DNA from: a bacterium
Lineage (GTDB): Bacteria; Zhuqueibacterota; Zhuqueibacteria; Residuimicrobiales; Krinioviventaceae
Reading direction: 5' to 3'
Length of the DNA stretch: 64,000 bases
NCBI GenBank assembly: GCA_029561455.1
Contig: JAKQIY010000083.1
Span: 27,773 to 91,772, forward strand
Positions 46,690 to 58,116 of the stretch are shown here, piece after piece; within the stretch, counting starts at the first letter, position 1, and each line of letters starts with the position of its first letter. The position numbers and the translations under genes are program-made. The notes below the pieces were generated by a model. That model had not been told where the DNA came from, made no database searches, and was given only the letters and a program-made list of their open reading frames with translations.

Positions 46690-48912
46690 TTAATTATCCA
46701 CTTTAATTTCGTTCGTTTCTATCATAGCGCCTGCCTCCCAATTGCTATTACATTGGGGACAGGTAAAATATTCCATCGAATCTTTAATTGTAACAACCAG
46801 GTATAGATTACCACAGTTAGCGCATATTTTATTTACCGGTCTAATCCAGGAAGCAAATTTGCATTGCGGATAATGGCTGCATCCATAAAATAATTGTCCG
46901 TCTTTGGTTCTTTTTTCAACCACTTGCCCATCGCAACCTTCAGCAGGGCATTTTACGTTGATTGAAAAGGCTTTGGTAAAGGTACACCTGGGATATTGCG
47001 AACAAGCCATAAAGCGCCCAAAACGGCCGTCTCGCACTACCAGTTTTGCTCCGCAATCGGGGCATTTTTCCACATTACCGGTAACGACTTTTTCCTTAAA
47101 ACTGCATCCGCCCGGAAAATTTTCACAAACATGGTAATATTTTTCCCCCTCGGTAACCACTTTCAATTGCCCGGCGCAAATTGGGCATTGTTGTAATACC
47201 GGCAATGCGGCACTGTCATTTCCTGCCTGTGGATGCGCTATAACCGGTGTAGACCGGTTTTGCAGAATTTTTGTTAAATTATCTATTACGATCTTGTCGT
47301 CCTTTTGCCCGTTTTCAACACTTTTTATTTCAGCTTCTACTTTTTTCAGGAATCCGGCGTTGTAAATATCCGGGAAACTGCTTTTTGCATAACGGTACAA
47401 ACGATGACCCGCAAGGGTCGGATGAAGCTCATGACCATGTTGGGTAATTAATTGATGAGCAAAAAGTATGCCCACTACTTCCGACAGATCACGGTTTGAC
47501 GGCAATCCGGCGGTATAGAGTTCATGCCACAGCCCGGCCTCATGCAAATGGCCCGATATTACAGGGGTTTCCCTTTCCGGCAGAGCTTCCCGGTATTCAA
47601 AAATCTGACCAATCCGTAACTCTGCCGGCAGGGGGACAGGTCGAGACTGTTCAGTTTGGGGGACATCATTGTATACCTGTTTGTAACCACGAAAAACCAG
47701 TTTTGTTTCCGTTTCCTGCAACTCGTATCGTCCCTCAGGTTCTGTAACAATCTCTACTGTGGTCGTTTCCACCCTGGCGCGGCTCATGTATGCTGCCACA
47801 AACCTGTTCCAGATCAGTGAATAGATTGTAAACTGTGCCTCGCTCACGTAACGGCGAATTTTATTTGGATTCAAGGTAACATCAAGCGGACGGATCGCTT
47901 CGCCATTTTCACTGTCCTTACGGGCAGCTGGCGCTTTTTTGGGTAAATAATCCCCCCCATAATTATTAAAGATATATTCCCGCGCGACGGCAACAACCTG
48001 CGGATCGATATAATCGGAACCGGTTAAATAACAAGAGATTAAACCCTTTCGTCCGGTTGTCCCGATTTCTACCCCGTTAAACAATTTTTGAGCAGCCTTG
48101 ATGGTTTTGGCCGGTTTCATACCATAAAGACGAAAAGCCTCCTGGATCAATGTATCGGTAGTAAAAGGCACAGGGGCCGGTATTTCTTGGCTCTGCCGCG
48201 TTATCTTGCCGACCTTGAAATTCATCGTTTTAAAATCGGTTATCAACGTCCGTGCGTAACTGCGGTTCGGGATCTTAACTTTTTTCCCGACGCTTTTTAT
48301 CAACCGGCAATGTATGACCATCCCCCCGGTTGCCGCCAATATTACTTTCAGGACAAAATTGTCCCTAAGCACGGTTTTCTCAACCTGGTCAGCGTGTTCA
48401 CACAACATGCCCAGGGCAATTATATGTTCCAGGTGCAGATGCTGCAATGTACCGGCTGCACCAATTGTGGTTTTAATTAAATGCTCTATTGCCAGCCGGG
48501 TTTTAAGACCTGATATTAAAGTCGTTTGCGGGGGTAAAAGATGGGAAAAAGCTTTTTTAATACCGGTACGGGTATATTCCCTGATTGTTACCCGGTATAT
48601 ATTTTTGTTGTGCAGACCGATAGTTTTTATAACAGTTGCGGCAAGCAACTCGCTTTGCGGAGTATTATCGGCAGCGATAATGACTTGCTTATAATTTGCC
48701 GTCATACTCCTGAACTGCGTTGCGGTATTTTCCTGGCCGGCGTCATCAGTGTAATTTGGGGCTAGTTCCCCATTTGCCGTAAAAGTATAACTCTCCGGTA
48801 AAAGTTTTTTCAATGCGGCAAAATCGGAATAAAAGGTATATTTTTCCCCCAAATATTTAGCTAATGTTGCACATTTTTTTTTGGAATCGGCAATAACCAG
48901 GATTTGTGACAT
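46690..48912 (-). CDS. Topoisomerase I homologue with degenerate active site
   Basis: 740 residues, open throughout. Overall layout matches bacterial TopA: Toprim (about 1-115), gate domains (to about 560) and four or five C-terminal zinc ribbons (about 585-735, e.g. CPDCGAKLVVRDGRFGRF, CSHYPQCKFASW). Catalysis appears lost. At the TYMRTDS site it reads LISCYLTGSDY, placing Cys294 at the nucleophile Tyr and Leu296 at the Arg. The Toprim DxDRE site reads ADNTPQSE (81-88), so two of three acids are gone. VESPAKA reads ADSKKKC, GRVQ reads GTLQ and HEAIRPT reads GEAIRPL. Neighbouring non-catalytic blocks (KLYELIWKRF-like, VETTTVEI) are well kept. Probably a DNA-binding pseudoenzyme at the usual topA locus. 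Confidence 0.85.
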   Translation of the reverse strand: MSQILVIADSKKKCATLAKYLGEKYTFYSDFAALKKLLPESYTFTANGELAPNYTDDAGQENTATQFRSMTANYKQVIIAADNTPQSELLAATVIKTIGLHNKNIYRVTIREYTRTGIKKAFSHLLPPQTTLISGLKTRLAIEHLIKTTIGAAGTLQHLHLEHIIALGMLCEHADQVEKTVLRDNFVLKVILAATGGMVIHCRLIKSVGKKVKIPNRSYARTLITDFKTMNFKVGKITRQSQEIPAPVPFTTDTLIQEAFRLYGMKPAKTIKAAQKLFNGVEIGTTGRKGLISCYLTGSDYIDPQVVAVAREYIFNNYGGDYLPKKAPAARKDSENGEAIRPLDVTLNPNKIRRYVSEAQFTIYSLIWNRFVAAYMSRARVETTTVEIVTEPEGRYELQETETKLVFRGYKQVYNDVPQTEQSRPVPLPAELRIGQIFEYREALPERETPVISGHLHEAGLWHELYTAGLPSNRDLSEVVGILFAHQLITQHGHELHPTLAGHRLYRYAKSSFPDIYNAGFLKKVEAEIKSVENGQKDDKIVIDNLTKILQNRSTPVIAHPQAGNDSAALPVLQQCPICAGQLKVVTEGEKYYHVCENFPGGCSFKEKVVTGNVEKCPDCGAKLVVRDGRFGRFMACSQYPRCTFTKAFSINVKCPAEGCDGQVVEKRTKDGQLFYGCSHYPQCKFASWIRPVNKICANCGNLYLVVTIKDSMEYFTCPQCNSNWEAGAMIETNEIKVDN

Positions 48913-48950
48913 AGTAACCCTTAAACAAGAACCCGGTTGGAAGAATAAAA

Positions 48951-49418
48951 TTAATGGGGCAGCGAAGTTGAATTAAACTGAAAGAAACCTTCAGAAGCGC
49001 TGTTTTCAAAATCAAGAACCACCGCAGCGATAAGATCCTGCATATCTTTTTCATCCAGATGCGACATTTGCAAACTGGTAGCCCGTTCAATAATCTTTTC
49101 CATTTCATCATCGCTCAGCAATTCCAGTTCGCGTAAATGGAACAAATAGCTATATGCTTGCGGGGTGATTATCTCTTTTTCATATTCATTCAATAAACGC
49201 CAAACGGGCCGCGGCACGCCGGCCGGATAACCCTTGAACAACCTGTCGATACTCTCGCCATGGCTCATTAACCACGACATGGCGGAAGAAATTTCATCAT
49301 CCGAAAAACCCTGCGTCGATAAAATATCCATAATCAATTGTAAATCAACATCGCCATAGGAATTTTCGCGTATTTCTTTCATTACAAAACTTAATATGTC
49401 CAGAACTCGTTTGTTCAT
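48951..49418 (-). CDS. smg: Smg family protein (DUF494)
   Basis: 155 residues from the ATG at 49418 (MNKRVLDILSFVMKEI), after GGAG; the longer frame from 49442 is unlikely. DUF494 features: LQLIMDILSTQGFSDDEISSAMSWL and the late SLQMSHLDEKDMQDLIAAVV, read in parts. The function of Smg is unknown; it is usually found beside dprA and topA, as here with the topA-like gene 38 bases downstream. Confidence 0.85.
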   Translation of the reverse strand: MNKRVLDILSFVMKEIRENSYGDVDLQLIMDILSTQGFSDDEISSAMSWLMSHGESIDRLFKGYPAGVPRPVWRLLNEYEKEIITPQAYSYLFHLRELELLSDDEMEKIIERATSLQMSHLDEKDMQDLIAAVVLDFENSASEGFFQFNSTSLPH

Positions 49419-49773
49419 CAATTTTTTACTCCACCGCTCCAACGGTTTTCATTGTCTAAAGTGCATCTGCTTTTTGATACTATTCTGTCCAGTCGCCGCT
49501 ATATCAATAACAAAAAATATTTCAGGTTTAATCTGTCAATAATTCAATCTTTAAATAAATTTATTTTGATAATCGCTGTTTCGAATATATCAATTTATTT
49601 TATAAATGCAAGTATTTGTTGAATCATAGTCCGGAGAATCATTGTTTCCATTTTGCATCTAGCAAAAAAACAATCCTTTAACCGGATAAAAAATAAATAT
49701 AGGCCTTATGGCGTACACGTGCAACCAGTGGTCCTATAATATTTGTCGGCTGCTTATCACAACTCTTTATTTA
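49419..49773. other. AT-rich gap between smg and secA
   Basis: 355 bases without a credible gene. It probably holds the smg promoter and the end of the secA transcript. An imperfect inverted repeat near 49700-49735 (ATAGGCC...GGTCCTAT) may be a weak terminator for secA. Confidence 0.4.
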
Positions 49774-52700
49774 TCAAACACCTTTTCCGCAACAATTTTT
49801 ATACTTTTTCCCGCTGCCACAGGGACACGGATCGTTGCGGCCAACTTTGGGCGCATTGACTACCGGTTTGCGTACACCGCCATCACGGGGCGCCTGCGCC
49901 AGAGTTGGCTGCGGCTTGCGGGTAGTCATCAATTGTTTAAACAGTTCCACCTGCGAGTGCGAGGTTGCCAGTTGCATGGGTTCAGCGCGACGTAAATCCC
50001 TGTTTTCAAGCTCTCCGCCCACATCAAAAACCCGGAACAGGGTGCTTACCACCTCGCGGTTGATACTGTCGATCATTTTCATAAACATTTTATAGGCTTC
50101 GGACTTGTATTCCAGCAACGGGTCTTTTTGCCCGTAACCGCGCAGGCCGATACCTTCGCGTAATTCATCGACGCCATTCAGATGGGCCCGCCAGTTTTCA
50201 TCAATTTTGTCCAAAATATAATACCGTTCATAACGGGCGACTACCGAGTGACCAATTTCATCAATACGCTTGCGGTAGATGCTTATAGCCCACTCGCATA
50301 ATTTCTCCATGACCGCATTGGGATCCATGTCTGCATCGCTTTCGTCACGCAGCCGCGGCGATTGCCGGAACACCAGGCGACATTCCGATTCCAACCGGCG
50401 TAATTGCCCGGCATCCAAAGAGGATTCATTGCCCAGAATAGCGCCGATCATCGTAAAAATAGTATCTTCGATCATCGAGATAATAGAATCGAAAACAATT
50501 TCCGTGCTCAGCCGTTCCTGGTGGAATCTTTCCACACGATCGGAATACAGTTTGTAATAATTCAATCCCCACGCAACCAGGTCTTCGCGGTAACGGTTGC
50601 GGGTATTGGTGTCCGTCGAGGCCGGTAACGACTTATCGGGTTTGCCAAGAAACATATTGGCCAAACTCTGCGTCAAAAGTTTTTGTGCTTGTTCCGGTTC
50701 CCGGGTGGTTTTGTTAATGGTATTAAAAATCACAATTATCGCCGCCTCGATCATTTCTTCCATGGAAGCGCTGGCCAGCATTAAATCATTATAAGCATTG
50801 ATATAATCTTTTACTTTGCTATAATAAACCTGTCGTGTATAGTTGGACAACTGGTTCAGGAAATCATTCCAGTTGTCGCCCTGGTAAGAAAAACTAAAAT
50901 CATCATGAATAAACTTTTGCAACGCTTCCTTTTGCTTATTGTTTAGCGCGGGTTTTTCATGGTTGGCAATTTCGGCAGAATTTATAAACAGGCGTTCAAT
51001 GAAAGCGTTTACAAAAGCTCCGGATGAAAAATAACCAAAAACACGGTTGCGATACAAGCTATCATCAACTTCCTTGATCTGCAATTCACCAAACCACTGC
51101 TGGATTTTTTCAGCAATTTTATCCCGCCTTATCGTGCGCAATTCATTTTCACCTAGCGCCGGGCGTTCAAGGAATACTCTTTCCAGGTCATTCATAAATT
51201 CTTCGGTATTCCAGGTGCCCGCGGCTGCATTTTCAGGCAGGTAACGGTTCATAACACCATTAATGTATATTTCCAAAAACCTGGTCAATGGTATTTCGGT
51301 AAATAACAGCTCTTTGAATTGCTCAGCATGTTGCTTTTCTTTGTCGTGATATATTTCTAACGCCCAATTCAGTATTTGTTTTTCCGCATCCTGAGCATCG
51401 GTAAAAGTCGGGTTGTTCTGCAGCCAGTCCGGCGTAGCGCCAAGTATTCTTTCCAGTTCATAGCTTATGCCTTCCAAATTCCAGCGGGTAACATCTGTAG
51501 AACCGGCGTTATGCAAGTGGATTTTCAGCCGCACCAATTCACTCAAAACATCGGTAGTCCGGCAATAGCCTAAAATACGATGCCTTTCCTGCATTTGGGT
51601 TAAATGGCGCTGTTCGTCAAGTTTTTCTTCCACCCATTCCAGTAATAACTCTTTAATTGCGTCCGGGCGTTTTGATTCCAGTTCAGCAATACTGATTTCC
51701 GGTTCAGCGCCAAAAAAGCGCTTTATATTTTCGTACAATTCCGGCAGTTTCCAGGTGGAACGGTTATCGGGTTCATCAATAAAACGCTTGATCTTGGACT
51801 CGACAAAATCTGCCGGTTGCGCAAATCCAAGCAAATTCTGACGCCGCTTGTAAATGATCTTGCGTTGTTCATTCAGCACATTATCATACTCTAACAAACT
51901 CTTGCGGATTTCAAAATTTCTTTCTTCCACCTTTTTCTGGGCGCGCTCTATAGAACGGGTTATCAGGGGATGCTCAATTCTCTCGCCTTCTTCCATAGAA
52001 CCCAGCCGGCTCATGATCGAAGTGATCCGGTCGGAGCCGAACAGACGCATCAGGTCGTCTTCAAGGGACAGGTAAAAACGCGAAGAACCGGGGTCACCCT
52101 GACGGCCGGCGCGTCCGCGTAACTGCCGGTCAATGCGCCGTGCTTCATGCTTTTCCGAACCGATAATATGCAAACCGCCGCGGTCAATAACATCCCTGGT
52201 CAGCTTGATGTCTGTTCCACGACCCGCCATATTAGTGGCAATGGTAATTGATCCGGGCAGACCGGCTTTGGCGACAATTTCCGCTTCATTCTTGTGATAC
52301 TTGGCATTCAGCACTGTATGGAACCGGCCCGATTCCAATTCTTTACTTACATCGCCCTTTTTCAGCCAGTTGGCAACCGGTATACCCCGCAGCGTGAACA
52401 GGTTGCTGAGATGCTGCGATACATCAACCGATATGGTACCGATCAATACCGGGCGTCCGGCTTCGTGCATACGTATCGCTTCATCGATCAGGGCGTCATA
52501 TTTTTCTTTTTTCGTCCGGTATATCACATCATTCTGATCGTCGCGCACTACCGGTTTGTTGGTTGGGATAACAATTACATCCAGCTTGTAGGTGCTAAAA
52601 AATTCCTGCGACTCGGTTTCCGCCGTTCCGGTCATACCTGCCAGCTTGGTATACAAGCGGAAAAAGTTTTGCAATGTAATGGTTGCCAGGGTTTGACTTT

Positions 52701-55700
52701 CGGCCTGCACTTCCACGCCTTCTTTGGCTTCCAGCGCTTCGTGCAACCCTTCGCTAAAACGACGGCCCGGCATTAAACGACCGGTAAACTGGTCGACGAT
52801 CATAACTGCTTTGTTGCCTTTTTGTGCGCCGGTGCGCCGGGTTTCTCCCTCTTCAATAGCTTTGACGACATAATCCACATCTTTTTGATACAAGGTAAAA
52901 GCGCGCAGCAACTGCGATATATTTTGTACCCGTTCTTCCACGCGGTTATAATCCTGCCATAATTTATCGCGCTTACCTTCCAGCATATAACGGGGTTTGC
53001 GCTCGAACTGGGTGCGGAACCAGTGTTCAATTTCCTCATTACTCATAATAAAATTTGGCAAATGCGCATTGGAAAGCAAATCCGTCATTTCCCGGTCATC
53101 GAGCATGATATTACGGGCGCGTAACTGCGCTTTCTCGCGTGGCAACAGACCGTCCAATTCCGCTTTGGTATTCACTTTACGGCTGCTATACTGGATTATT
53201 TCATCGCGAAATTTTTGATACTCGCGGGAAAAGCTGAAAAACGGCAAGCCGTCCAGCAGCATAGAACTGGCGGATTTTTCCAGTGTTTGCGGATAACCGG
53301 CTGAGGTCATTTCAAAAACTGTATTTATATCGACATTATTATCATTAACCAGTTCCACGAGCCTTCTGACTATGGCAGCCCGGTCATTCACCAATACCAG
53401 CAGGCTGTTCTTTCCCGTTTCAGTTAATCCGGTAAAAATGATAGCGCCGGTGTTGAGCAAATTCTCTTCTAGTTTACCTTCCCAGGTAAAATAGCGTCGT
53501 ATCCAGCGGATTTTATCGACGAGGTTGGTAGAACGATCATTTATTTTCTCAAAAACTCGTTTTATACCTGCCGCCACCCGGCTCACATCTTCAAAACGCC
53601 GTGAAATACTGGACAAGCCATTGCCATTTTCCACGCCCAGTCTGGCGGCCAGATAGTGATCCAGTTCCCTGCGAATTTGAATGTAATTTTCATTTCCCGA
53701 AACCTGGTTTTGTTCACGCCAGGTGTGAATTTCCTGTTCAACTTGCCGGTATGAGAATCCCAGTAAACGGTCGATTTCCTCATCTGTCATTTCCGTAATA
53801 CTGCCGGCAGAATTCACATTGAACAATTTATTATGGTCATTTTTATATTTTGCCAAATCGGCATCCAGCGCCGCAACTACATCCAGAGTTTGTTCGGCAA
53901 AATGCGATAAATAATTTACACATAACGGGGTCAAGGTTACAGCAGTGGATTTTTCATCTCGCATATAAAAATCCGCAACGCGTTCGGCTTGTTCCTGCTC
54001 ATTGCCGGCAGCGATATATTCAGCGATCAGGCTGGTATCTTTTTCCAATTCTTCTATTACCAGCACGCGGGAGGTATAATCAAAAGATGTCTGGTTCAGA
54101 GTATCGTCCAGTAATTTTTGAATTTGCAGGTCACGTTCTTCAACCAGGCTGCGATCGGGCAGCACATAAAGATCGGGGTTACCACCAAGCAGGGCTATTC
54201 TGCCTTTTTCAGCAATATGGTTTAATATCGCGCCGTTATCGCGGAATTCAAAGTACTCTTGTTTTTGATCGGCTCCGGTTGCAAGTCCGGCTTCATCAGG
54301 TTCATTTACAAGCAGACTTTCCAGTTTGGCTATAACCGGAACCAGCAGCGGATCGCCGTTATAAATGACCGCCAGCAAGGCAATTTTACCTTCTTCGCGC
54401 AGACCTACCGGGCAGCCGAATTGTTTATCCTGTTCAAAAAAGATATTTTCCAGTTCCCGCCGTCTGTCGGTCAACTGTTTGCTAACAATTGCTCCGCCAT
54501 CTACATCGGCTTCATTCCTGATCAGGGTCAGCAATTGCGCCAGGGCGTCCACTTCTTTTTCCGAATATTTGCCATTACCGGCTGCCAGTAATATTTTTTT
54601 CCCTTCCGTCGCCAGGCCATTCACAGACCGGTCAAGTTTTTTTGCCAATTCAAAATAATTACGCCATGCCGTCGCTTTATCAATTTTACGGCTTTGTATC
54701 AGGTTATTCACTTCCTGGGGTAGCGTTGTCAACTGTTGCGCCAGGGCATCGATAGCCTGAATATGCTCCGGCAAAATGTGACTTTTTACTTTGGCCAGAG
54801 CAGTGCGGCCATTAAGGGTTAAACCATCGCACATTCCGGTAATCGGATCATGAGTAAAATACTCGGCCCGGTTTTTCTGGCTGCTGATCTTTTGCAGTGT
54901 TTCATCCAGGTCATCCAGCTTTTGAATTTTGTTGGCAATATCCTGGTCACGGCCGCCGGAAAGGAAAATTCGCCCTTTTTCGGTAATATCGATAATATGG
55001 CTTTTTTCATCTATCGTATAATACAATTCGGCATCGATTTCCCCCATCGTTTTGTTAACCTCATTCTGACCCTGGATGCGCTCGATCAGCTTTTTCACCC
55101 AGAATTCAGAGGTCAATAATTCCAGTAAAACAGGATTTTTAGGATCACCACGCTGAGCCTGTAGTATTTTAATACCGGCCTGTTCTTCATCCTGTTCCAG
55201 CAGGGCTTTGCCTTCCTGAAACAATTGCTGTACCAGTTCTTTTTGCCTTTTATACAGGTTTTCAACTGTTGGCTTTAATTCGGTGTAGATATTTTTAGGC
55301 GCGCCAACAGCGCCGGAGATAATTAACGGCGTGCGCGATTCATCGATCAAAACACTATCGACCTCGTCGACAATGGCATAATGTAATGGCCGCTGGACTA
55401 CAGACCACACATCCGAAGCCATATTATCGCGCAGGTAATCAAACCCGAATTCATTATTAGTGCCATAGGTAATATCGGCGTGATAAGCGGCGCGGCGTTC
55501 TTCCGGGGTTTGGTCGCCGTATATGGCGGCAACGGTCAAGCCCAGGAATTTGTAAATTTCGCCCATCCACTCGCAGTCGCGCTGCGCCAGGTAGTCATTA
55601 ACAGTTATTAGGTGCGCGCCATTCCCCTGCAGGGCATTCAAATAGAGCGGCATACTGGCTACCAGGGTCTTGCCTTCACCGGTGGCCATTTCGGCTATTT

Positions 55701-56034
55701 TGCCTTCGTGCAACACTACACCGCCGATGAGTTGTACATCATAAGGCACCATATCCCACTCGATTTCAATACCGCGAACATTCCATTTTTTGCCAACCAA
55801 CCGCCGGCAGGTTTCTTTGACAACCGCAAATGCTTCCGGCAGTATATCATTCGGGGTTTCACCAATGCGTAAACGATATTTAAATTCATTGGTTTTGGAT
55901 TTCAACTCTTCGTCGGTGAGTTTTTTATAATCTTCAGCATATTCATTGATCGTGTGTACAATAGGCCAAATGCGTTTAACTTCACGCTCGGTATTGGTTC
56001 CGCCCATTAATTTGGAAAAAAACTTTTCTAACAT
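49774..56034 (-). CDS. secA: SecA translocase ATPase with giant insertions
   Basis: 2086 residues; typical SecA has about 850-1100. All ATPase parts are intact: Walker A ATGEGKT (117-123), DEVDS (223-227), [20 protein letters not shown] (1080-1099), MTGTA (1134-1138) and [11 protein letters not shown] (1306-1316); the C-terminal SEC-C zinc motif is [13 protein letters not shown] (2070-2082). Two regions are swollen. Between NBD1 and NBD2 (about 245-1075) the preprotein-binding area has some 650 extra residues, with repeated LTEKG-like elements at about 350, 404, 475, 546, 608 and 868. The helical wing region (about 1400-1935) is about twice its normal size. The frame is continuous and codon use looks normal, so this is a real gene. 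It drives Sec export at the inner membrane. Confidence 0.93.
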   Translation of the reverse strand: MLEKFFSKLMGGTNTEREVKRIWPIVHTINEYAEDYKKLTDEELKSKTNEFKYRLRIGETPNDILPEAFAVVKETCRRLVGKKWNVRGIEIEWDMVPYDVQLIGGVVLHEGKIAEMATGEGKTLVASMPLYLNALQGNGAHLITVNDYLAQRDCEWMGEIYKFLGLTVAAIYGDQTPEERRAAYHADITYGTNNEFGFDYLRDNMASDVWSVVQRPLHYAIVDEVDSVLIDESRTPLIISGAVGAPKNIYTELKPTVENLYKRQKELVQQLFQEGKALLEQDEEQAGIKILQAQRGDPKNPVLLELLTSEFWVKKLIERIQGQNEVNKTMGEIDAELYYTIDEKSHIIDITEKGRIFLSGGRDQDIANKIQKLDDLDETLQKISSQKNRAEYFTHDPITGMCDGLTLNGRTALAKVKSHILPEHIQAIDALAQQLTTLPQEVNNLIQSRKIDKATAWRNYFELAKKLDRSVNGLATEGKKILLAAGNGKYSEKEVDALAQLLTLIRNEADVDGGAIVSKQLTDRRRELENIFFEQDKQFGCPVGLREEGKIALLAVIYNGDPLLVPVIAKLESLLVNEPDEAGLATGADQKQEYFEFRDNGAILNHIAEKGRIALLGGNPDLYVLPDRSLVEERDLQIQKLLDDTLNQTSFDYTSRVLVIEELEKDTSLIAEYIAAGNEQEQAERVADFYMRDEKSTAVTLTPLCVNYLSHFAEQTLDVVAALDADLAKYKNDHNKLFNVNSAGSITEMTDEEIDRLLGFSYRQVEQEIHTWREQNQVSGNENYIQIRRELDHYLAARLGVENGNGLSSISRRFEDVSRVAAGIKRVFEKINDRSTNLVDKIRWIRRYFTWEGKLEENLLNTGAIIFTGLTETGKNSLLVLVNDRAAIVRRLVELVNDNNVDINTVFEMTSAGYPQTLEKSASSMLLDGLPFFSFSREYQKFRDEIIQYSSRKVNTKAELDGLLPREKAQLRARNIMLDDREMTDLLSNAHLPNFIMSNEEIEHWFRTQFERKPRYMLEGKRDKLWQDYNRVEERVQNISQLLRAFTLYQKDVDYVVKAIEEGETRRTGAQKGNKAVMIVDQFTGRLMPGRRFSEGLHEALEAKEGVEVQAESQTLATITLQNFFRLYTKLAGMTGTAETESQEFFSTYKLDVIVIPTNKPVVRDDQNDVIYRTKKEKYDALIDEAIRMHEAGRPVLIGTISVDVSQHLSNLFTLRGIPVANWLKKGDVSKELESGRFHTVLNAKYHKNEAEIVAKAGLPGSITIATNMAGRGTDIKLTRDVIDRGGLHIIGSEKHEARRIDRQLRGRAGRQGDPGSSRFYLSLEDDLMRLFGSDRITSIMSRLGSMEEGERIEHPLITRSIERAQKKVEERNFEIRKSLLEYDNVLNEQRKIIYKRRQNLLGFAQPADFVESKIKRFIDEPDNRSTWKLPELYENIKRFFGAEPEISIAELESKRPDAIKELLLEWVEEKLDEQRHLTQMQERHRILGYCRTTDVLSELVRLKIHLHNAGSTDVTRWNLEGISYELERILGATPDWLQNNPTFTDAQDAEKQILNWALEIYHDKEKQHAEQFKELLFTEIPLTRFLEIYINGVMNRYLPENAAAGTWNTEEFMNDLERVFLERPALGENELRTIRRDKIAEKIQQWFGELQIKEVDDSLYRNRVFGYFSSGAFVNAFIERLFINSAEIANHEKPALNNKQKEALQKFIHDDFSFSYQGDNWNDFLNQLSNYTRQVYYSKVKDYINAYNDLMLASASMEEMIEAAIIVIFNTINKTTREPEQAQKLLTQSLANMFLGKPDKSLPASTDTNTRNRYREDLVAWGLNYYKLYSDRVERFHQERLSTEIVFDSIISMIEDTIFTMIGAILGNESSLDAGQLRRLESECRLVFRQSPRLRDESDADMDPNAVMEKLCEWAISIYRKRIDEIGHSVVARYERYYILDKIDENWRAHLNGVDELREGIGLRGYGQKDPLLEYKSEAYKMFMKMIDSINREVVSTLFRVFDVGGELENRDLRRAEPMQLATSHSQVELFKQLMTTRKPQPTLAQAPRDGGVRKPVVNAPKVGRNDPCPCGSGKKYKNCCGKGV

Positions 56035-56505
56035 AGAGTAAAACCTCTTGGTTGAGACATTTTATTATAAAGAGACAGACAATTCGAAACGTTATTCTTA
56101 ATCGACTATCCTTCGTTTAACCATATTTTTTACATAAATTGCGTTCAATTGAACCGATTTACAACCGGCGTATAATCCGTCATTCCTGTGGACAAGAATT
56201 TGTAAATATATAATTTAAACAAAAACTAACAAAACAACAACTAGAATTCGTACCGCCTTATCATTATATGTAATATTTACCTAAAAGTTGCAGAATAATT
56301 AACCGGTATTCCGAAATCACGCTTTTCCCGGCTTTTACTGTAATTCGCGGTTCCATCCAAAGACGAACTCCGCTAAAGCGATCAGCCGGGTTTGTAGTTA
56401 TTTTTCCAAATACCAGGTCATTAAACAATATAAACCCCACCCGCTCATGTATTCGAACAATTTTGCAGGGAAAAAAATTTTTTTAAATAATGAATCCGGG
56501 GCAAT
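56035..56505. other. Gap between secA and nusB
   Basis: 470 bases. A short minus-strand frame of about 60 codons (stop at 56264) reads GFILFNDLVFGK and VRLWMEPRITVKAGKSV but has no good start or known family. The AT-rich stretch 56035-56230 probably contains the secA promoter. No gene called. Confidence 0.4.
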
Positions 56506-57012
56506 TTATTTGGTAAAATCCGAGGTGTCCAGGCAGCCGCGCCCGATCTTGTTGATTTTTTCCTGTTTTTTTAGATCGTCATATATGGCGTCAAGAATGC
56601 CGTTAATAAACCCGCTACTTTTATCGGTGCTATACAATTTTGAGAGTTCAAGCGCTTCATCGATAGATACTTTGGGAGGAATATCATCAAAATCAACAAA
56701 CTCACATATCGCCATCCTCATAATTATCCTGTCCAGAATTGCGATACGGTCAAATTTCCAGTTTTTGGAGTGAGCACGGATGAAATCATCATATTCTTCA
56801 CGATGGGTGAATGTATTGGCGATCAGTTTACAGGTAAAAACAACCACAGGATTATTTTTATCCGCATCGCCCAAAAACTCTCTGGTTACGGTATTTACCG
56901 TATTCCCGGAGAGTTCCAGCGCATATAGCGCCTGTAACGCAGTTTCCCTGGCTTTGCGGCGATTGGCAGGGGTTTGCAGATCTTTAAGATCGTCTTCAAT
57001 TTCTATAAACAT
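56506..57012 (-). CDS. nusB: Transcription antitermination factor NusB
   Basis: 168 residues. All-helical NusB fold: RKARETALQALYALELSG near the start and AILDRIIMRMAICEF, SIDEALELSKLYSTDKSSGFINGILD (in parts) near the end. NusB with NusE binds boxA in rRNA leader RNA and prevents premature termination. It stands alone between secA and ilvE on the minus strand. Confidence 0.93.
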   Translation of the reverse strand: MFIEIEDDLKDLQTPANRRKARETALQALYALELSGNTVNTVTREFLGDADKNNPVVVFTCKLIANTFTHREEYDDFIRAHSKNWKFDRIAILDRIIMRMAICEFVDFDDIPPKVSIDEALELSKLYSTDKSSGFINGILDAIYDDLKKQEKINKIGRGCLDTSDFTK

Positions 57013-57099
57013 GTATTAATTATGAATTCTTTATTGCTTTAAATTATGAAATTATTGTTTATTTAGATTATACATTGTAAAACAGTTTTTCCGGGAAAA

Positions 57100-57138
57100 G
57101 AGTAAATGGACTAGTTTTACGACAAGTTCCATTTACTC
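57100..57138 (-). terminator. Hairpin after ilvE
   Basis: Perfect 11-base arms GAGTAAATGGA / TCCATTTACTC (57100-57110 and 57128-57138) around 17 bases, about 32 bases downstream of the ilvE stop on the minus strand; TTTT follows on that strand. It probably ends the recJ-ilvE transcript. Confidence 0.65.
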
Positions 57139-57169
57139 CTATTCCTTATGTAAGATTGCAGACTGTTGC

Positions 57170-58099
57170 TTAAAATTTTATAAAATCGTGCCAGCCATAA
57201 ATATCATCACACTTGCCGTCGATATAATCAAAATAACGGCGTTGAATTTTTTCCGTAATCGGGCCGCGGCTTCCCGAACCGATTTGCACATGATCGACCG
57301 ACCGTATCGGGGTAATTTCAGCAGCCGTGCCGGAGAAAAAGATCTCATCGGCTATATACAACATTTCACGGGGTATTTTAGTTTCAATCACCGGAATTTT
57401 CATTTCTGCTGCCAGGGTAAATACACAATCCCTGGTTATTCCCGCCAGAATACTGGAGTTTATGGCCGGTGTACATATTTTCCCGCCACGCACCAGGTAT
57501 ATATTTTCGCCGCTGCCTTCGCTCACATAACCGTCTACATCCAGGCCGATACCTTCAGCATAACCGTTTAAATGCGCTTCCTGTTTGATCAGTTGCGAAT
57601 TCATGTAATTCGAACCGGCTTTGGCCATTGAAGGCATGGTATTCGGCGCCAGGCGATGCCAACTGGAAACGCCTACATCAACGCCGTTTTTAATGGCATC
57701 TTCACCAAGGTAACGACCCCAGTTTAAAGCGCCAATCACTACATCGACCGGGCATTTGGTGGGGTCAACACCCAGACTATGATAACCGCGATATACCAGA
57801 GGCCGTACATAGGCAGATTCAAATTTATTCACCCGAATCGTCTCATTACAGGCGGCAATGATTTCAGCCTGGGTATAGGGAATCGGCATACGATATATTT
57901 TAGCAGAATCAAACAGCCGCCGGATATGATCGGCAAGGCGAAATATACTTGGCCCCTGTGGGGTCTTGTAACAACGCATTCCCTCAAATACACTGCTGCC
58001 GTAATGCAGGACATGAGACATGACATGCACTTTGGCGTCCATCCAGGGAATGAATTGTCCATTCATCCATATTTTCCCCTGTTCATCTCTTGGATCCAT
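57170..58099 (-). CDS. ilvE: Branched-chain amino acid aminotransferase
   Basis: 309 residues, fold type IV PLP enzyme. HVLHYGSSVFEGMRCY near the start, the PLP lysine in SMAKAGSNYMNSQL, EGSGENIYLVRGGK and FFSGTAAEITPIRSVD are IlvE features. It makes leucine, isoleucine and valine from their keto acids with glutamate. CAGGAG precedes the ATG. It follows recJ by 17 bases and is probably co-transcribed. Confidence 0.93.
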   Translation of the reverse strand: MDPRDEQGKIWMNGQFIPWMDAKVHVMSHVLHYGSSVFEGMRCYKTPQGPSIFRLADHIRRLFDSAKIYRMPIPYTQAEIIAACNETIRVNKFESAYVRPLVYRGYHSLGVDPTKCPVDVVIGALNWGRYLGEDAIKNGVDVGVSSWHRLAPNTMPSMAKAGSNYMNSQLIKQEAHLNGYAEGIGLDVDGYVSEGSGENIYLVRGGKICTPAINSSILAGITRDCVFTLAAEMKIPVIETKIPREMLYIADEIFFSGTAAEITPIRSVDHVQIGSGSRGPITEKIQRRYFDYIDGKCDDIYGWHDFIKF

Positions 58100-58116
58100 A
58101 ATATACTCCTGAAAAT

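Noticed and set aside
56264..56445. Short minus-strand frame of about 60 codons between secA and nusB
   Set aside because: No ATG or ribosome-binding site and no recognisable family; could be a remnant but not supported.
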